Source of the DNA: Mansonella perstans
Taxonomy: Eukaryota > Nematoda > Chromadorea > Rhabditida > Onchocercidae
Assembly (NCBI GenBank): GCA_037074765.1
Contig: JBAMDO010000043.1
Span: 293,501-357,500, forward strand
Direction of reading: 5' to 3'
DNA: 64,000 nucleotides
The notes beneath the pieces are model-generated. The model saw only the letters and a program-made list of their open reading frames with translations. It ran no database searches and was not told the origin of the DNA. The stretch's first letter is position 1, and each line of letters begins with the position of its first letter. Shown one piece after another: positions 1 through 16,795 of this stretch. The position numbers and the translations under genes are program-made.

Positions 1-1459
1 GTAGCTCCTTATTTTATTCTTACAGTAATTTGATTATTCTTAAATCGCTTTTGCAAGCTTCATTCTTACAAATAGAATGTTATCGTATCCGCCTCATGAT
101 CTTTTCTTTAATTTTTGTTGAGCTGCCTAAATCGCTTTTTTGAGCGCAGTCTTTTTTAGAAATGTTTGTAAAATTTTTTGTAGCGAAAGCAATTTTCACG
201 CCCATCATGCATTGAGAGCTACAGTGGTTTTCTGTTCCTTGAAAGTTCTCTTTGATTAATTTCTAATCCCATGAGATATTTTTGTTGCATATTGTTCGTG
301 CTTGTTTCCTTAGACCGCTCAATGTTTCACAATGTACTTGTGGGATCTTGATTAGTTGTCAATTTGTACTGAATTAAATTTCATGCATTTTGCGAATATT
401 TACGAACTGATTATAGTGTGCTTTCCCCTCTGTAAATAGTGAAAAGCTTCGTGCCAGCTTGTATTCCAGTCACAATTGCATCTGAAAAAAAATGAAAATG
501 GAAAATGAAAAAAAAATGAAAAAGAAAAAAACAATAATTGCATACTGAAATACCATAATCAATTTTGTCAGGAATATAGTGTGTTTTATGATTTGCTAAT
601 TGCATTTCGTTAAAGGAATATCTCCATAATGTAATTTTCTTGACTTTCATACCGCTTTATTTCTGATATGATGATAGGATGGTTCAATATTGGTTTACTT
701 TTCGGACTCTTCTTTTTGTTTTTAAGAAATAAATACTAATACGTAATTGACTTACTCTCTTCATAGGTCGAATTGGTCATCCAAATTAATTGGCGTATAC
801 TAGATGACTACAATTTTGATTCTGATATTTTTAAATGGCTTAGGGATCTCCCTAGATGAAAATTTTTCAAGTCGTTCATTCGTTTTGACAGATTTTTTTC
901 CCACATGTACGTTCATGTTTAGTTTAGAGTGTAACTGCATCAAAAAGAATTTAATTTTATTGACCATTTAGCCATCAGTTGCTTTTTGGTCTAATTACGA
1001 CCCATAATAACGTATCACAGGAAGTACCTATCTCATTTTACATTTTATGTCATGATACTATTGCGCATGAGTAATTTCCTGTACATGAGTAATTGGAATA
1101 TAAAAATTGTTCCCATGCTTTGGTAATGTTTCAGTTTAATGTTCCAGTAGTCAGCTTGCTCCAAATCTATTTTTATCTCTTTCCGGTGAAACTAATCAGT
1201 ACCTAGAACAGATTTTATTGTAAAGTAATAAAAAGTGTAAGATTATTTGCCTCATCGTGTTTATTCCTCTAATGATGGAACATCGTTGCAGATTGTTGCA
1301 AATGCAGTTGTTCTTCGTTAAAATAGACAGCATATTTTTTGCGTTAGAATTCACCCTTTAATATTTATTTTGATCATGGTTGGAAAAATCCTTAACACTA
1401 ACTGTTTAGTTTAATTTCGTTATAATTTAAGAAAATGTTGTTATATTAATACACTTTAG
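1..1459. other. Upstream region or first intron(s) of the sirtuin gene; no gene recognised
   Basis: I see no exon with convincing coding content here. The first sirtuin exon found (from 1460) needs one nucleotide from an upstream exon to complete its first codon, so a 5' coding exon must lie in this stretch or left of the window. Short A-rich runs occur near 480-530. The only longer reading frame (411-650, minus) is rich in F, H and Y from these runs and looks like noise. Confidence 0.5.
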
Positions 1460-4400
1460 GTGGATCGGCTAGAGATGTTGTTCGTTGCCTGTTGCCGCAT
1501 GTTGAGATACCAGATAATCTTTCTGAGCAAGATTTATATCGCATTATTGGAAAAATTTTATACAGTGAACGACCTATACGCACAAAATTACCAGAATTCA
1601 ATTCATTTGATGATGCAGTTGAACTTTTTAAAAGGTCATTCCTTATACGATAACTTTATGAAACTTTACAAATTATTAAAATATTTTATTGTTATAAAAT
1701 GAAAAAAATATTTACCGTTTTCAGGTGCAGTCGGATTTTGGTTTTGACTGGTGCTGGCGTTTCTGTATCCTGTGGAATACCAGATTTCCGAAGTAAAAAT
1801 GGTGTGTACGCACGACTTCACATCGAATATCCAGATCTTCCGGACCCTACTGCTATGTTTGATATCAATTACTTCAGTAAAAATCCGAAACCGTTTTTCG
1901 AATTTGCTCGGGTATTGTCTAATCTTTTTTTTCAGTTAGTTTATGCTGTTTACAAACTTTCCAGACAACCCATAAAATTTGTATGATGCTTCAGTTTTTG
2001 CCCTCGAATTTGGTCTCACAGCGCCGGCCTTATATCTTCTCAAGAGATTTGAACATTGATTGAATGAATCGTATTCAAGGAATTATTCCCTGGTCGCTAT
2101 GGAGCTTCGATGTGCCATTACTTCATCAAGGCACTCGAAGATAGTGGGAAATTGCTGAGAAATTACACTCAAAATATTGATACTTTGGAACAAGTAGCTG
2201 GAATCAAGCGCATTGTGCAGTGCCATGGTATATTTCTGTTTTGTAATAAATCTTATAGCGACGTTAAATGTCTATGGGCATATTGTTACACATGGCAAAT
2301 GATGGATTTTTGTTATGGAAGTTCTGCGGAGTTTTTTTTGTTATAAGACTAAAGATTTAATCCGTTAGCAGTCTTTTAGCAGTGTTAGCAAATTCCGTCA
2401 AAAGTAACTGTACTTCATCTTGCACTGAAAGTGTTGCCAGTCTTTTATTATAGCGCAGATCATGGGAATTTTTATTGCTGAAACTATCATCTATTTTTGC
2501 CCTCTTATTGTTTATTGTTTAGGATCGTTTGCAACGGCGACTTGTCGAAAGTGTGGTTTAAAAGTCGATAGCGAAGCCATTCGAGAAGACATTGATGCGG
2601 GGGTACTCCTTAAATAGACCATTTCTTTGCTTAATATTTTTCAAAACTGCTTTTAATTTGTGGTTAAAGGTTTTGTTTTTGTAACTGTAATTTTTATTAA
2701 CTATTTAAGCAAAATCCGTTTACAGCGTGTTGCGATGTGTCGAGTGTGCAGCCACCCGGAAGGAGTCATGAAGCCTGACATAGTTTTTTTCGGTGAAGAT
2801 CTGTCAGATGATTTTCACGAAAAAATGGCCGAGGACAGAGAAAGGGTGTGCAGTTTGTTTTAATTCCTCAAAGTTAGAAGAAACTGGTACAGTACAAATA
2901 TAAAAGAAATTTTGCAAATTCTTTTTGAGTCAATTGTAATGCTCGTACATTGTAGGAGTTGCTTAACTGTTGTTAAATTTTTGTTAATTGTTTTCAAAGT
3001 TATGATGAGAATTTGACTTTTCTTCTCAGGTCGACTTGGTTGTAGTTATCGGCTCCTCTTTAAAAGTACAACCAGTTGCACTTTTGCCGTTTAATGTTAA
3101 TCCCGAAGTGCCACAAATACTCATCAACCGTGAATCTTTACCTCATTATGCCACTGATATCGAGCTGTTGGGTAATTGTGATGATATTGTGGCTCAGTTA
3201 GCTTTGGTTTTGGGTCCTCCTTATACCGACATTTTCAGAAAAGGTAAAATTTGATTCTATTTTATATCATTTCAAGTAAATCATCCTTTTATTAAAATCT
3301 CAAGAAAGTACTTTTTTTGAGGTCGCTCTAAAACAAGCTGCATCGACTCTGCCGCAATCGAGGAAATGTGCGGGAAGACAACTCTTCGAAAGGCCATCAG
3401 CGAAATGCAGTTCAAGGTTTGCATTGAATTTAATTCTTTCAAAAGATAAATATATGGGTTTTCAGGCATGAAACAACTTAAGTTTAAGAATTATCATAAA
3501 TATTTTTCTGTTTATTTCTTTTTCGATGATGTACACGTTTTCAGAAGTTACTAGACCAACCAGCAGTTAAACGAGCACGACTGCAAGAAGGAATGTCTTC
3601 AATGTGGGATGCACGATATGTTAGTGTGGGGTCAAAACTCCCTGTAGATGGTTATCTTTTTGTGAGTTCTTGTATTTTAAATTCTTATACTTGTCATTAT
3701 TTTTAGCCTTCTTAGGTCTGTATTTTGTTCATGCAGAAAAAACACCTTAACAATGCTGCATATATACGTATCCTGTCTTTTTAGTAGTCAACTAATTTTT
3801 TATGTAGGAAATTTGCCTTATAAATGAGGAAACCAGGAAGATGAGTTTTCGGATTTATTGCAGAGTTATCTGGCTTCAAAACAAATATAAAATGAAAGTT
3901 ATCCCAGATTGTGGAAAATATGGGAAATCATAGAAGTGATATTAATGTGTGTGGAATGAATACGTTGAGTAGTTAATTTTTAAGAGGGAAGAAGTATTCC
4001 AACATTTTATTAGTGTCGAAATCTGCTTCTCTTTTGCAAATCTGAATTGGTGGATCTGAAAAGACCAGCATAATGCTAATAAAGCGTTATGTTCACAAAA
4101 ATGCTTTTTCCCACCATTTTTTCATTACTTATTGACTTTTTTAGATAGTGCCAAATAAAAACATATTTCCTGGTGCAGAAATGTTTTACGATAAAGACGA
4201 TGATATATTTTGTCAACTTTCGGAGCACTACCATAGTTCACCTGCATCAAGTAGTTCGGAATCGGAAGAAAGTGCGACAAATCAGGAAGAAATATATTTT
4301 AATGGTGTGAGAACGATGTCGTTGAATGAGTCTTTTACAAGATCTGGTTGTGAAAGTGATGAGAGATCCAGCTCTTGCCCTCCAAGAATGGACCTGGAAA

Positions 4401-4546
4401 CTAAATATGATGCTGGAAATTCATGTGAGGAAAACAGATTAAGCGTACGATTGGAGCCTTTCTTGCAGACAATCACTGTTCAAGCAGGGAAGGAGACTAA
4501 TCGTGGTTTGGTCAGGACCAGTAGTTCTAATCACGTAGTTTTGTAA
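1460..4546 (+). CDS. sir-2.1: NAD-dependent protein deacetylase, SIRT1/SIR-2.1 type (5' end missing)
   Basis: Class III deacetylase that removes acetyl groups from histones and other proteins using NAD+; nuclear in its family. Exons read: 1460-1634, 1725-1911, 2080-2227, 2523-2602, 2726-2845, 3030-3243, 3322-3416, 3545-3661, 4145-4546; all phases join and give about 512 residues. Seen in order: an N-terminal helical segment ending DDAVELFK; the NAD-binding GAGVSVSCGIPDFRS; TQNIDTLE; the catalytic His in QCHG (split by an intron); zinc cysteines CRKC and CRVC; FFGEDL; GSSLKV; NRESLPHY. The last exon carries NIFPGAE and a serine/acidic tail (SSSSESEES), which resemble the C-terminal tail of C. 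elegans SIR-2.1. The exon at 3322 uses a GAG acceptor; other acceptors there bring in a wrong frame. The start codon and first exon were not found. Family assignment is very secure; one-to-one orthology is inferred. Confidence 0.93.
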
Positions 4547-7500
4547 CCGTAGCTATTTTTATTGTGTATTTATTTTTATTTTTAATTAAGTTGTTTATAG
4601 GTTTTTGTTCAGTTTCTGTGCATTCTTTTTTTCTTCTAAAAATGATGACGGAGGCTTCAGTGATCCTCAGTTTATGGTGCTGAGTATCTCTGCTTCGGGA
4701 TTTCTTATTTTCTGAATACTGTTGAAGGTGGCTCTAAAACAAATTGATGCGTTTTTTTTCAAAAACAAATGCAGAATTAAAATGCTTTTCTCAAAGAAAT
4801 TATTCTTGCTCGCCAAAATTATTTTGTCTCTGATTAATTTTTCTGAAGCATTTCTGCTGGCTTGTGTTTGTCATCTACTTCATGTAATATTTTCATGTAA
4901 AAGCAGTCAAGTTTGCACACTCTAGCGAAGGATAGTTGTCTGTAAGTTGAATGTATTGTTTTTCTCTACAACATACTGTTAGAGTGCAGATACTATGCCT
5001 TCTTCCAGCTTACTTTTTTTCAAGGAGTTACAAAATAGTCATTCATTCGTGGCATTAGGAATACTGTCCAAAATTATAAATTTCTTTTGCCCATTTTAAA
5101 ATTTTTTCACTGAATTGGATAATGTCTAAATGTTGCATTAGGAAGGTGAAAGTAAAGGTTGGAGAAATGACCTGACGTATTTAGTTACAGCGTTTGGACG
5201 GTATTCCATCGGAATCTTAAGCAGCTAGAAAGGAAAGTAGATGCTGCAGAGGGTTTGTGCTTCACACTTAGCTTACGTGTTAGGAGTTAATAATATATGG
5301 ATGCAACATCTTTACCCAGTATTTTTTATAATGAAATTCTGAAATTAATATTGCATTATCATAATGCGAAATAGTTTTTTCAGGCATATTTATACTCCAA
5401 ATAAAATGTTTTTATTTTTGTAAACGCAGTTAAGGTATGTTGGAAGATATTTCATGTTTGATTAGTATTCATCTTCATTTGCTATAACAGTGCATTTTTC
5501 ATTTTTACAGCTATCCGGTTTAAAAGAGTGTGGCTAAACTGTAGCTTATCAGTGATATTTGAAATTGTATTGTACAATCTTTTTGTATGTTATGTGCGAA
5601 GAAAGTGCATTTTGTGGAGTGTGCATGATATTTTTACTTATCCTCAGGTTTTTCTGGATAAACTATGTTCTTTAAATCAATTGGGTCCCTAATTTCCTCT
5701 TACCTATTCAGTTTGGTTATATTTTTGTTTAAGTTCCACGTCAATTGCTTGTTTTCCTTCATTGTAATTGTAGTTTTAATTTGTGACTATACGGACTCAA
5801 TTTATTGTGAAAAATTATTTTTGTAAATTGATGATAATGTTTATTATATGTTGCTTTATTTGACTAAAAAAGCGAATTAATTGTAAATGTTAGGTCTTGT
5901 TTAACATTTTGATATTCTTAATAAATGCTCCTAACTGTTGGTGATTTTAGGAGTGAGTCTATGTTAGAAATTGAACTGCGAATTCAGTGGGCAAGTAATG
6001 TTTTATAAGAGATTTAGAATCAGTAGAACTTCCTTAAATAATAAAATTCAGATAATAATTTGAAGTGGTAACCACTTACCTCCGAGTGAGACTCGGTAAA
6101 AAGAAAAGCGAAGTGAAAAATGAGGAGTAAATGTGGATTAGTCGATCTATACTGCCATTGATTTCATTTTATGCTTCGTTTAAGCAATATCTCATTGCAA
6201 CTGTTGCAGCGGCGATAACCTCTGAGGTCATTGTAATTATGTGTGCTTTTAATGCATGTATTTACAAAGAATAAAAGATAAATACGTTATTGCTGTCTTT
6301 CTTAATTTCAGTCTTTTTATTGTAGCTCCACATATGTCCATAAGCACATGAACTCCGAACAGGATTTCAGTCCATTTTTCTATAAAATTTTATTAAGTTT
6401 ACTTCGGGTGAGGAATTTTTAGTCTCTTAACACATGTCGATAGATCTGTCATCATATTGCCTTTACGATAATTCGGATTGAAATACATTCATCAACTATC
6501 ATGATTGTAAATTGAAAGCCCAAACTGTTTCTAATAACATGCAGTAAAGACACTAAAAATTCATGTACGAATTCCATCGAATGTAAAAACTTCGGAAACT
6601 TCCAAATTGAAATTGTTACTTGTTCCAACTATTCTGTATGAACTGCTTATAATTAGCAAAGTTTTAGTTTTAAAGGGAGATTCCTTTGATATCATCGATC
6701 CATTCGAAATTTTTCCATTTTGCTACAGTCAGAAGAGGCCAAAGAGTTCGAGAACCCGTTGTTTACGGAATTCAGTTCGACTAGTATAGGCAATTTGTTG
6801 GAAGGTCAACCAATAGGTTCATCATTGGGTTTCTTTTAAGTGGAAACATTTAGTTTATCATATAAGATCTTAACATTAAGATATTTCGTGAAGTGCGAAA
6901 AAGGGATAATTCTGTAAATTTTTCAAAAACAGGGAGTTAAGAAAACGCTGTTGTTACGTATGTCGTCTGTAACTGTTTGAGCAGTAAGTCTTGTTGAAAT
7001 TCATTCTCAACTTTGGAGCTTCTGCAAGCATTTAACCTGCCTGGTAAAATTAGCGTTGATGGATCACAAGTTATGAATTTGTGTTCCATTTCAAGATCTC
7101 TTTCATGATTCAAATATGAATTTTTAGTTTTAATCGTCATACATGTCTGATTATCAGATATTTTTGTCTTTACATTATCCCTTAGACGTACAAACTACCT
7201 CATCAAGATACTACCTTAAGTACTGAGATAAATGGTGCACCAAGGAGGACAGTTGTTTCAGATACGGTTACTTCCAGCGTTGCATTTACCAAACTGAGAA
7301 TAATTTATTTTATATTTTAGTAATTTAAATAAATGCGGTCATTATATCATTTCAGAAACACACATAGAAGACATCCATCATTGCTAAAATATTGTATGTT
7401 TATGCATCACAGAAATAAGTTTTGTCAGGAAGCGTAAATTGCAGCAGAGATCCAAAATCGGGAAATTAGAACTAAGAAAGCGCTATGCCAACAATTCGTC

Positions 7501-10160
7501 TTTGTAGCATAGAAATAGTGAAATAAATGTAAAAGAAAATATACATTAAAAAGAAGATAATACCTTAATAAAGATCAGTAAGTGAAATCACAGTAAAACA
7601 AATCATTCTGAATAGAATATAAATTATTCCGCTCATCTGTTTGATGACATCTGTATACAAAAAGTGACAAATGTAATTAACCATTTCAGTGAAATAATTG
7701 ATTACTTGGCCTTTCAAATAATAAAGTTTACACCAGTGTGATGATTTATAATTGGGAAATTATATCAGCTTCTTCTTTCTTCATGGAAACTTAGACAATA
7801 ACTATTTATTTAACATGTACTCATATTTTAGTAAAAAGTTAGGAGACAGAATAAATAAATGGGAATTTAAGAATTTCAAAATAATCTTAAGCATTAAATG
7901 AAATGATAATATAAACTTCCCCTTAGTGCACTAAATTAAAATCTATTTCGCGTTGCCAGTTGTTTAACGATTTCTACACAAGGTATTGATGTACCAATCA
8001 AAAACAGTTGCAACTAGGTCAGATCTCTTTATTTTCCGCTCCTTTCAATCTTTGCATCTTCTATTACATTTTAAATCGATTGTTTGAGATGCGTTCAAAT
8101 GTTAAAAAATGCATTCAAATATTAAAAATGATAAAAAAAAAATGTGTAGCCTTTAGTTGAATAATTGACTGACGGAAACCTAAACACTCTTCACGGAAAT
8201 GCTGTGTTGCCGGATGATAACGAAACATTTTGCCATGCTTTATTTATTAATCGAATTATGTGTTAATATTCAAATTCTCATTAAAAATATTTATATCATA
8301 ACCACAAAACAACACTGTACCACCATACTGATTGCAACGAAGCCATGAATTAATATATCTTCAATATTAACAATCAATTGATTCAAAAATCATTTATTCA
8401 ATGATTATCCTAATTTTGACATATAACAGCAAGTGTTATATCAGTGTTTTCCAAGAGAATATGCTGACAGTAAGAATTGAGGAAACTAAATTTACAGGAA
8501 CAAATAAACCAATTCGGACATAACTGGTGTCACTTTCTATGTTGCTTGTTCTTCCTTTTGCTGACATATGAATCGGTCTGCGAACATGACCAGTTTCAAC
8601 ACTGACGGTTTTTTTGGAATATTAGAATTATTCTAGAAGATTATATTTATCTACTGAGTATCCGATCAAACGAATGGATTGCCCGTTTCGAAATGAAAAC
8701 ATCAATTAAACCTGCATAGAAAATAATTCACTGTTCGTGGAAATTAAGTGCACTGGTTGGTTCTGAAAATTTATGGTGCATAAAGAAGGCTTCAAGTCAT
8801 CCAAAAAAGATTTCTAACTTGTGAAAAAAAAAAACTAAAATTTAGCGAGAATTCTCAAGTATTCCTTCAGTTTACATAATCGCTTTTTACGCAATACGAA
8901 CTATACAACTTTTCCAGTTATGCGATCCTGGTCAATCCTGTACTTTCGTTGGAAACAACAAATTAAAAGGTCTTGGCATCATCTCAACTCATAATATATA
9001 CATATATATATATATATATATATGTTGAACCCCGCTTTCTAAATTATGTTCCAGCGTCCAAGGTAGCCGAGAATATTAGCTCATTTTATTAGTAATATTA
9101 AGCCACGTGACAACGTCACCTGAATCATAACAGAGTCAAACTCTCTAATTAACAGCATCAAATTGAACAAATCCGAATTAAATAATGGTCATAAACTTTA
9201 TCGAAAAAGAGTTGGAACGATCATTTTTTTGTAAGTTGAAAACTTCTGTTTAATTTTACAAAAACAATATAAAAAAAAAAAAAAAAAAACACAATTCGCA
9301 CTGACAAGAACACAACAAGCATTTGGGACTTCCCGATGAGATTTTCATAAAAGCACAAACATTTCATAAATGGTGCTGGGAATAACTATAATGGTCAATA
9401 CCTGAACAGAAGGAGAAATAGTGAAGAAAAGGATTACTAATCTTGCTACTTTCTTTTTATGAATTAATTCTAAATTAATCAACGCCGTTAATTGATTTTG
9501 AAATTGGATGATTTACAAAGAGTCCTCAAGTATTTTCAAGATGAACATAAATCGAAATCTTCACTCAGTAGCACATTAGCATAATTCTCATGCAGAGTGA
9601 AACTAATTATTTGACTGCATTGTTTGTTCTCATAAATTATAACGCCATGATAAATTATCAAAATACAAATTGCTTCAACATAAAAGGTGTATGGCTTATC
9701 AACTAAATGAAAAACATCGCAAATTTAAAATAAAAGAATTAAAATGAATATATTACCACTCCTCATACAATTACAAAATATTGAAGAGCGCAACAACATT
9801 TACATTTGATTTCAATTCAAACATTTAACTTCCTTAGTATACAGGCACAATCTTATCCATTCCCCAAAAATCTAAAATTACAACAGTTTTCCGGACTTAT
9901 CAGCGAGCAATTAGAATCCCAATTATAATTAAAATGAAAACTACGACTGCATTAAAAATATTGACAGAAACATGGGAGAGACAATCAGAACAAGAAATTT
10001 CAAGAGAACTATTATCACCAAATACTTGGAAATGGACACCTACATGTCCTCCCAAAAACATATTAGATCAGAAAAGCAATACAGTGTCCAAGCAGTGAAA
10101 ATATCAGCACATAAATGCATTTAATGACTGTAGATGAAAGCAACTGATGATAAAAATTTG
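4547..10160. other. Sirtuin 3' flank and intergenic DNA; no gene recognised
   Basis: This 5.6 kb follows the sirtuin stop codon. AATAAA-type hexamers occur at several places (for example 5920-5925), and none can be chosen as the true polyadenylation signal. A (TA)n run lies near 8994-9023 and a poly(A) run near 9271-9289. Reading frames of 60-70 residues (6607-6789 plus, 6937-7140 minus) show no domain, no flanking splice logic and no biased composition, so I treat them as chance. Confidence 0.5.
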
Positions 10161-10165
10161 AGCAC

Positions 10166-11416
10166 CTGATTACGAGATATCATTTCAGGATTCGGACCAT
10201 CGTTTATATTTGCCTTTGCTAGATCTAACATAATTTTTGTAATTTTTTGCAGAAGAAACGCATTCAGTAACAAGAAAGAAATGAAACGAAGGTAACAACT
10301 ATATGCTTTGCTCCAATAATGCATTATATCTTGCAAGTTATATTTTAAAATGTCACATAAAAAATTCTGAGGAGATCCTACCTCTCCTCTAATCAGACTT
10401 GAATAAAAGCAAAACCAATCTTGTCCTAGATTATAAAACATGTGCCTCATCCGGATTCAAAATATCAGCAAAATTGACAACTAAAAATAGCAATTTAATA
10501 CAAAAAGAAAGCTTAATTACCTTCATTATTCAACAGCTCATCCTAAATGTAAAACGAAAAAAAAAAAGCAAACAACAACGTTAGTAGTGTTTAAAAAATT
10601 TACAGACAAATAATCCCAACAGTTTTGCCTAATATTGTCACTTTAAAAATTCAAGATATATAATATGGGAAAACAATTCATGAGCTTCAGAAAATTACCT
10701 GGCATAAAATTTCACCTAAAAACCCAAATCTGCAACAATAGTATCATACATTAAATTAAATACAACCGCTGGCACTTACCAATATAGGATACATCGACTG
10801 ACTAGAGCGCAACAGCGACCAACAAAAACAAAAGCGTGTTACGTTACCTACAGCTTGAAAATCACCACTACATCTCAAATATATAAGTTTGTAGCAATAG
10901 AACGGAACTGATTTCATCAAATAATTTCAGAAAACACTGTAATCTGGATGAAACTGTATTTTGCACATGGTAATTTCATACAACAATAAAACACCAATAA
11001 ATGAGCAAGTGATGACCTCATTTGACCTGGATTGAAACTTCCGCAAAATAAAATTCTCTTAAAAATTTCAAAGCTTCTAGTACCAGAGGTATACCATAAT
11101 AAGCATAATAAGCATTTGACAACTGCATTTGTTTTCTCAGAAAATTATAAATCAGGACTTGAATGGTTGTGTTAATCAAACTATATTACAAGTTTACCAG
11201 ATCAAACTTACCAAATTAACAAACCAGTCATGGCAATTTTTAAGAGATCATCATTTTATTTTTAGGTCTTGCAGAACTAACATTTCTCGTTGCTATTAAA
11301 ACATGAAGCAAGACGTGATTCACAAATACAGTTCTTACATGATGTGACTGCTCTCCGAGACCAAGAAAGTCACCATCAACAACGAGCTCCATTTCAGGAA
11401 GAAGAACATATGACAT
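10166..11416 (-). other. Exon-like blocks of an unassigned minus-strand transcript, downstream of the kinase gene
   Basis: Several short open stretches bounded by good splice signals lie here. One begins with ATG at 11416 (MSYVLLPEMELVV...) and stays open for 26 codons to a GTAAGA donor at 11338. A second, near 11065-11026, encodes RILFCGSFNP and ends at a GT. A third (10480-10431) follows a TTTTTAG acceptor and encodes VNFADILNPDEAHVL then TAA. A fourth (10224-10166) encodes LAKANINDGPNPEMISRNQ before a GT donor. I could not join them into one reading frame or recognise a family. They may be an unknown small gene, alternative 3' exons of the kinase, or partly chance. Confidence 0.3.
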
Positions 11417-11631
11417 CCATCAAGGCTTTGATGATAACCATATACAGGCGATTCCTACAGGATTATTCCTAGCATGCAAATCATAACAAAGAAAAACTTT
11501 CACATTTGTATCTGTGACAACATATATTTGCAAAACATCAGAATAAAAATATTGAATGCTAACATTGAATGAAATGTGTGTTTGGCAGAATGACGAACCA
11601 AGATGGTAACAGGAAGATTCTCGACTCGAAC

Positions 11632-15004
<3,373 letters not shown>

Positions 15005-15007
15005 AGT

Positions 15008-15015
15008 CTGAACAA
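15008..15015 (-). promoter_or_regulatory. Possible spliced-leader acceptor for the DYRK gene
   Basis: On the minus strand TTGTTCAG is followed by ACT and then the ATG at 15004. An acceptor this close to the first in-frame ATG suggests trans-splicing. A cis-acceptor joining an upstream exon is the alternative, because upstream reading frames are open for a short way. Confidence 0.45.
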
Positions 15016-15034
15016 GCAATGATGGAAGAACATC

Positions 15035-15130
15035 GATAGCTAACGATGTTAGACTGATATTTTAAAGTGATACTTGGATCCTGAGGCTGCCCGTACCACA
15101 ATTCTCAGTGTCTCGCGCACTACAAATGCA
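15035..15130. repeat. Direct duplication, copy A (about 95 bp)
   Basis: This copy sits directly upstream of the first DYRK coding exon. It differs from copy B (15454-15548) by about six substitutions in 95 bp. On the minus strand one reading frame is conserved between the copies, with the shared stretch RAASGSKYH and then KISV before TAA. Confidence 0.85.
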
Positions 15131-15453
15131 GGAAGCTGTAAAAATAGTACAATAATATTCCCATCGAACAATATGGAAAAAAAATGGATGTGAGCGATTA
15201 ACTCAACAAAGAACTGCAAAAGAGTTGCACATCAACACATGATGCATATCTATTCTCATTTAATTCAAATATCATGAAACTATTGGAAATCTCGATGTGG
15301 AAATATCACTTTACTGCTGAAATGCACGATTTTCTTTGACGGTAATTCTAAATCAGTAGTTATAGAATGATTCCGTCTTAAATATCTATGATAATATTTT
15401 GCCAAATCGACAATGGAAAATGTTTACAAGCTTCGACCGTTTTCTCCTGCAGC

Positions 15454-15548
15454 GATGGCTAACGATGTTAGACTGATATTTTTAAGTGATACTTGGATCC
15501 TGAGGCTGCCCGTATCACAATTCTCACTGTCTCGAACACTACAAATGC
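15454..15548. repeat. Direct duplication, copy B (about 95 bp)
   Basis: Second copy of the 15035-15130 segment, about 420 bp further from the kinase gene and in the same orientation. It lies inside a minus-strand frame that is open from about 15700 to 15424, but no start codon, splice partner or domain could be assigned. Confidence 0.85.
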
Positions 15549-16750
15549 GTAACACCTTGCTGCTTTTGATAAGTGTTCCCTCTGTCCTACCGGCAAGCGA
15601 AAATGAGCAATACTTGCTGTAGGCAGGGTCAACAGTCGTGGTCAATTTTTTGGCTGCACTGCTATTATCACTGGATCTCGCTTCAGCGCCAAGCGAATAT
15701 CACAATAAAGACGCCTCTCTGAGACCCCACACTTTTTGCTGAAAATGGTCAAAATTAAAATCACATGTAAAACTTTGCACATTAAACTTCAATTTCACAC
15801 GGCTCGCGCATCAAGATAAGTGTTTCTGAAGAAATCTCGAAATATTGAGCAATAACTCATGGTCAGAGTGCGAGAAAAATGGCGAAATTACTGTTACCAA
15901 TCGAAAACTAAGAACCCAGTGAACTAGTATCATGAAACTACGGTGGCAATGCTGCTAAAATAGTATGTCAGATTTGATGAACTGTTGCTGTAGTATGGTT
16001 GTATAGGAACAAAAACAAAACAAAAAGCCCAAATGTACATCGGAAAATAAAAAAATTCGCATGAGAATTTGACCTAAGCTTAACCGTTCCTAATCGCCAA
16101 ATTTCGGTGCCATGATTTGGGCGCAAACATTCAAGCGGATAGCGCAAGAGTCACGGAGAAAAAACCGACATACACATATACATACAAACACACACACACT
16201 GTACACATACAAATCTAATGAAGACCTATCGATCGTCCTAGCTAAATGACCGATAATTCGAAGTATTCGTGAAAGAGATTTGCAACAATTTCTCGGAATA
16301 CAGTAATAATACTCATCAGGCCATCAATCAGAGACTGGACCAAACAATGCAATTCCAGCAAAAGTATTTGAAATTGAGATTGATTTGAACGTTTGAAATT
16401 TGAAATTAAGACTGAGCAACACAATCCTCAAATGGACATGTTATAGAGGTCTCCCATACAACAGGTCACCAAGAACTGAACACAACAACCTTGGTGAGCA
16501 AGTCAACACCAATCACACCATTCATTCACCATCCCCCCTTTCACTTCCCTTTCTCACTGAAAATCTGTGTTGTACTACTGCTCTTGTAACAATAGCCACT
16601 ACTGAATTGCTGTCACACAGTTACAATTCTACTTAACTAACAACGGGTTAAATGCATCATCATAACAATCACGAACTTTACTATCACTATTATCCTCATT
16701 ATCACCAGCAATATCATTTATTTATTATTATTACTACCATTATAAATATA

Positions 16751-16755
<5 letters not shown>

Positions 16756-16793
<38 letters not shown>
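16756..16793. repeat. (ATA)n microsatellite
   Basis: An uninterrupted run of about 12 ATA/AAT triplets. It creates a poly-asparagine stretch in an otherwise meaningless frame. Confidence 0.95.

Positions 16794-16795
<2 letters not shown>

Noticed and set aside
1460..1702. 80-residue frame starting at the ATG-like position inside the first sirtuin exon
   Set aside because: It is in a different frame from the sirtuin exon (GSARDVVRCLLPHVEIP...), which joins in phase with the next exon.
11027..11065. RILFCGSFNP as the start of an NMN adenylyltransferase
   Set aside because: The phrase resembles the family's CGSFNP motif, but no nearby exon continues with the expected HLR region or the later ISSTKIR-type motif.
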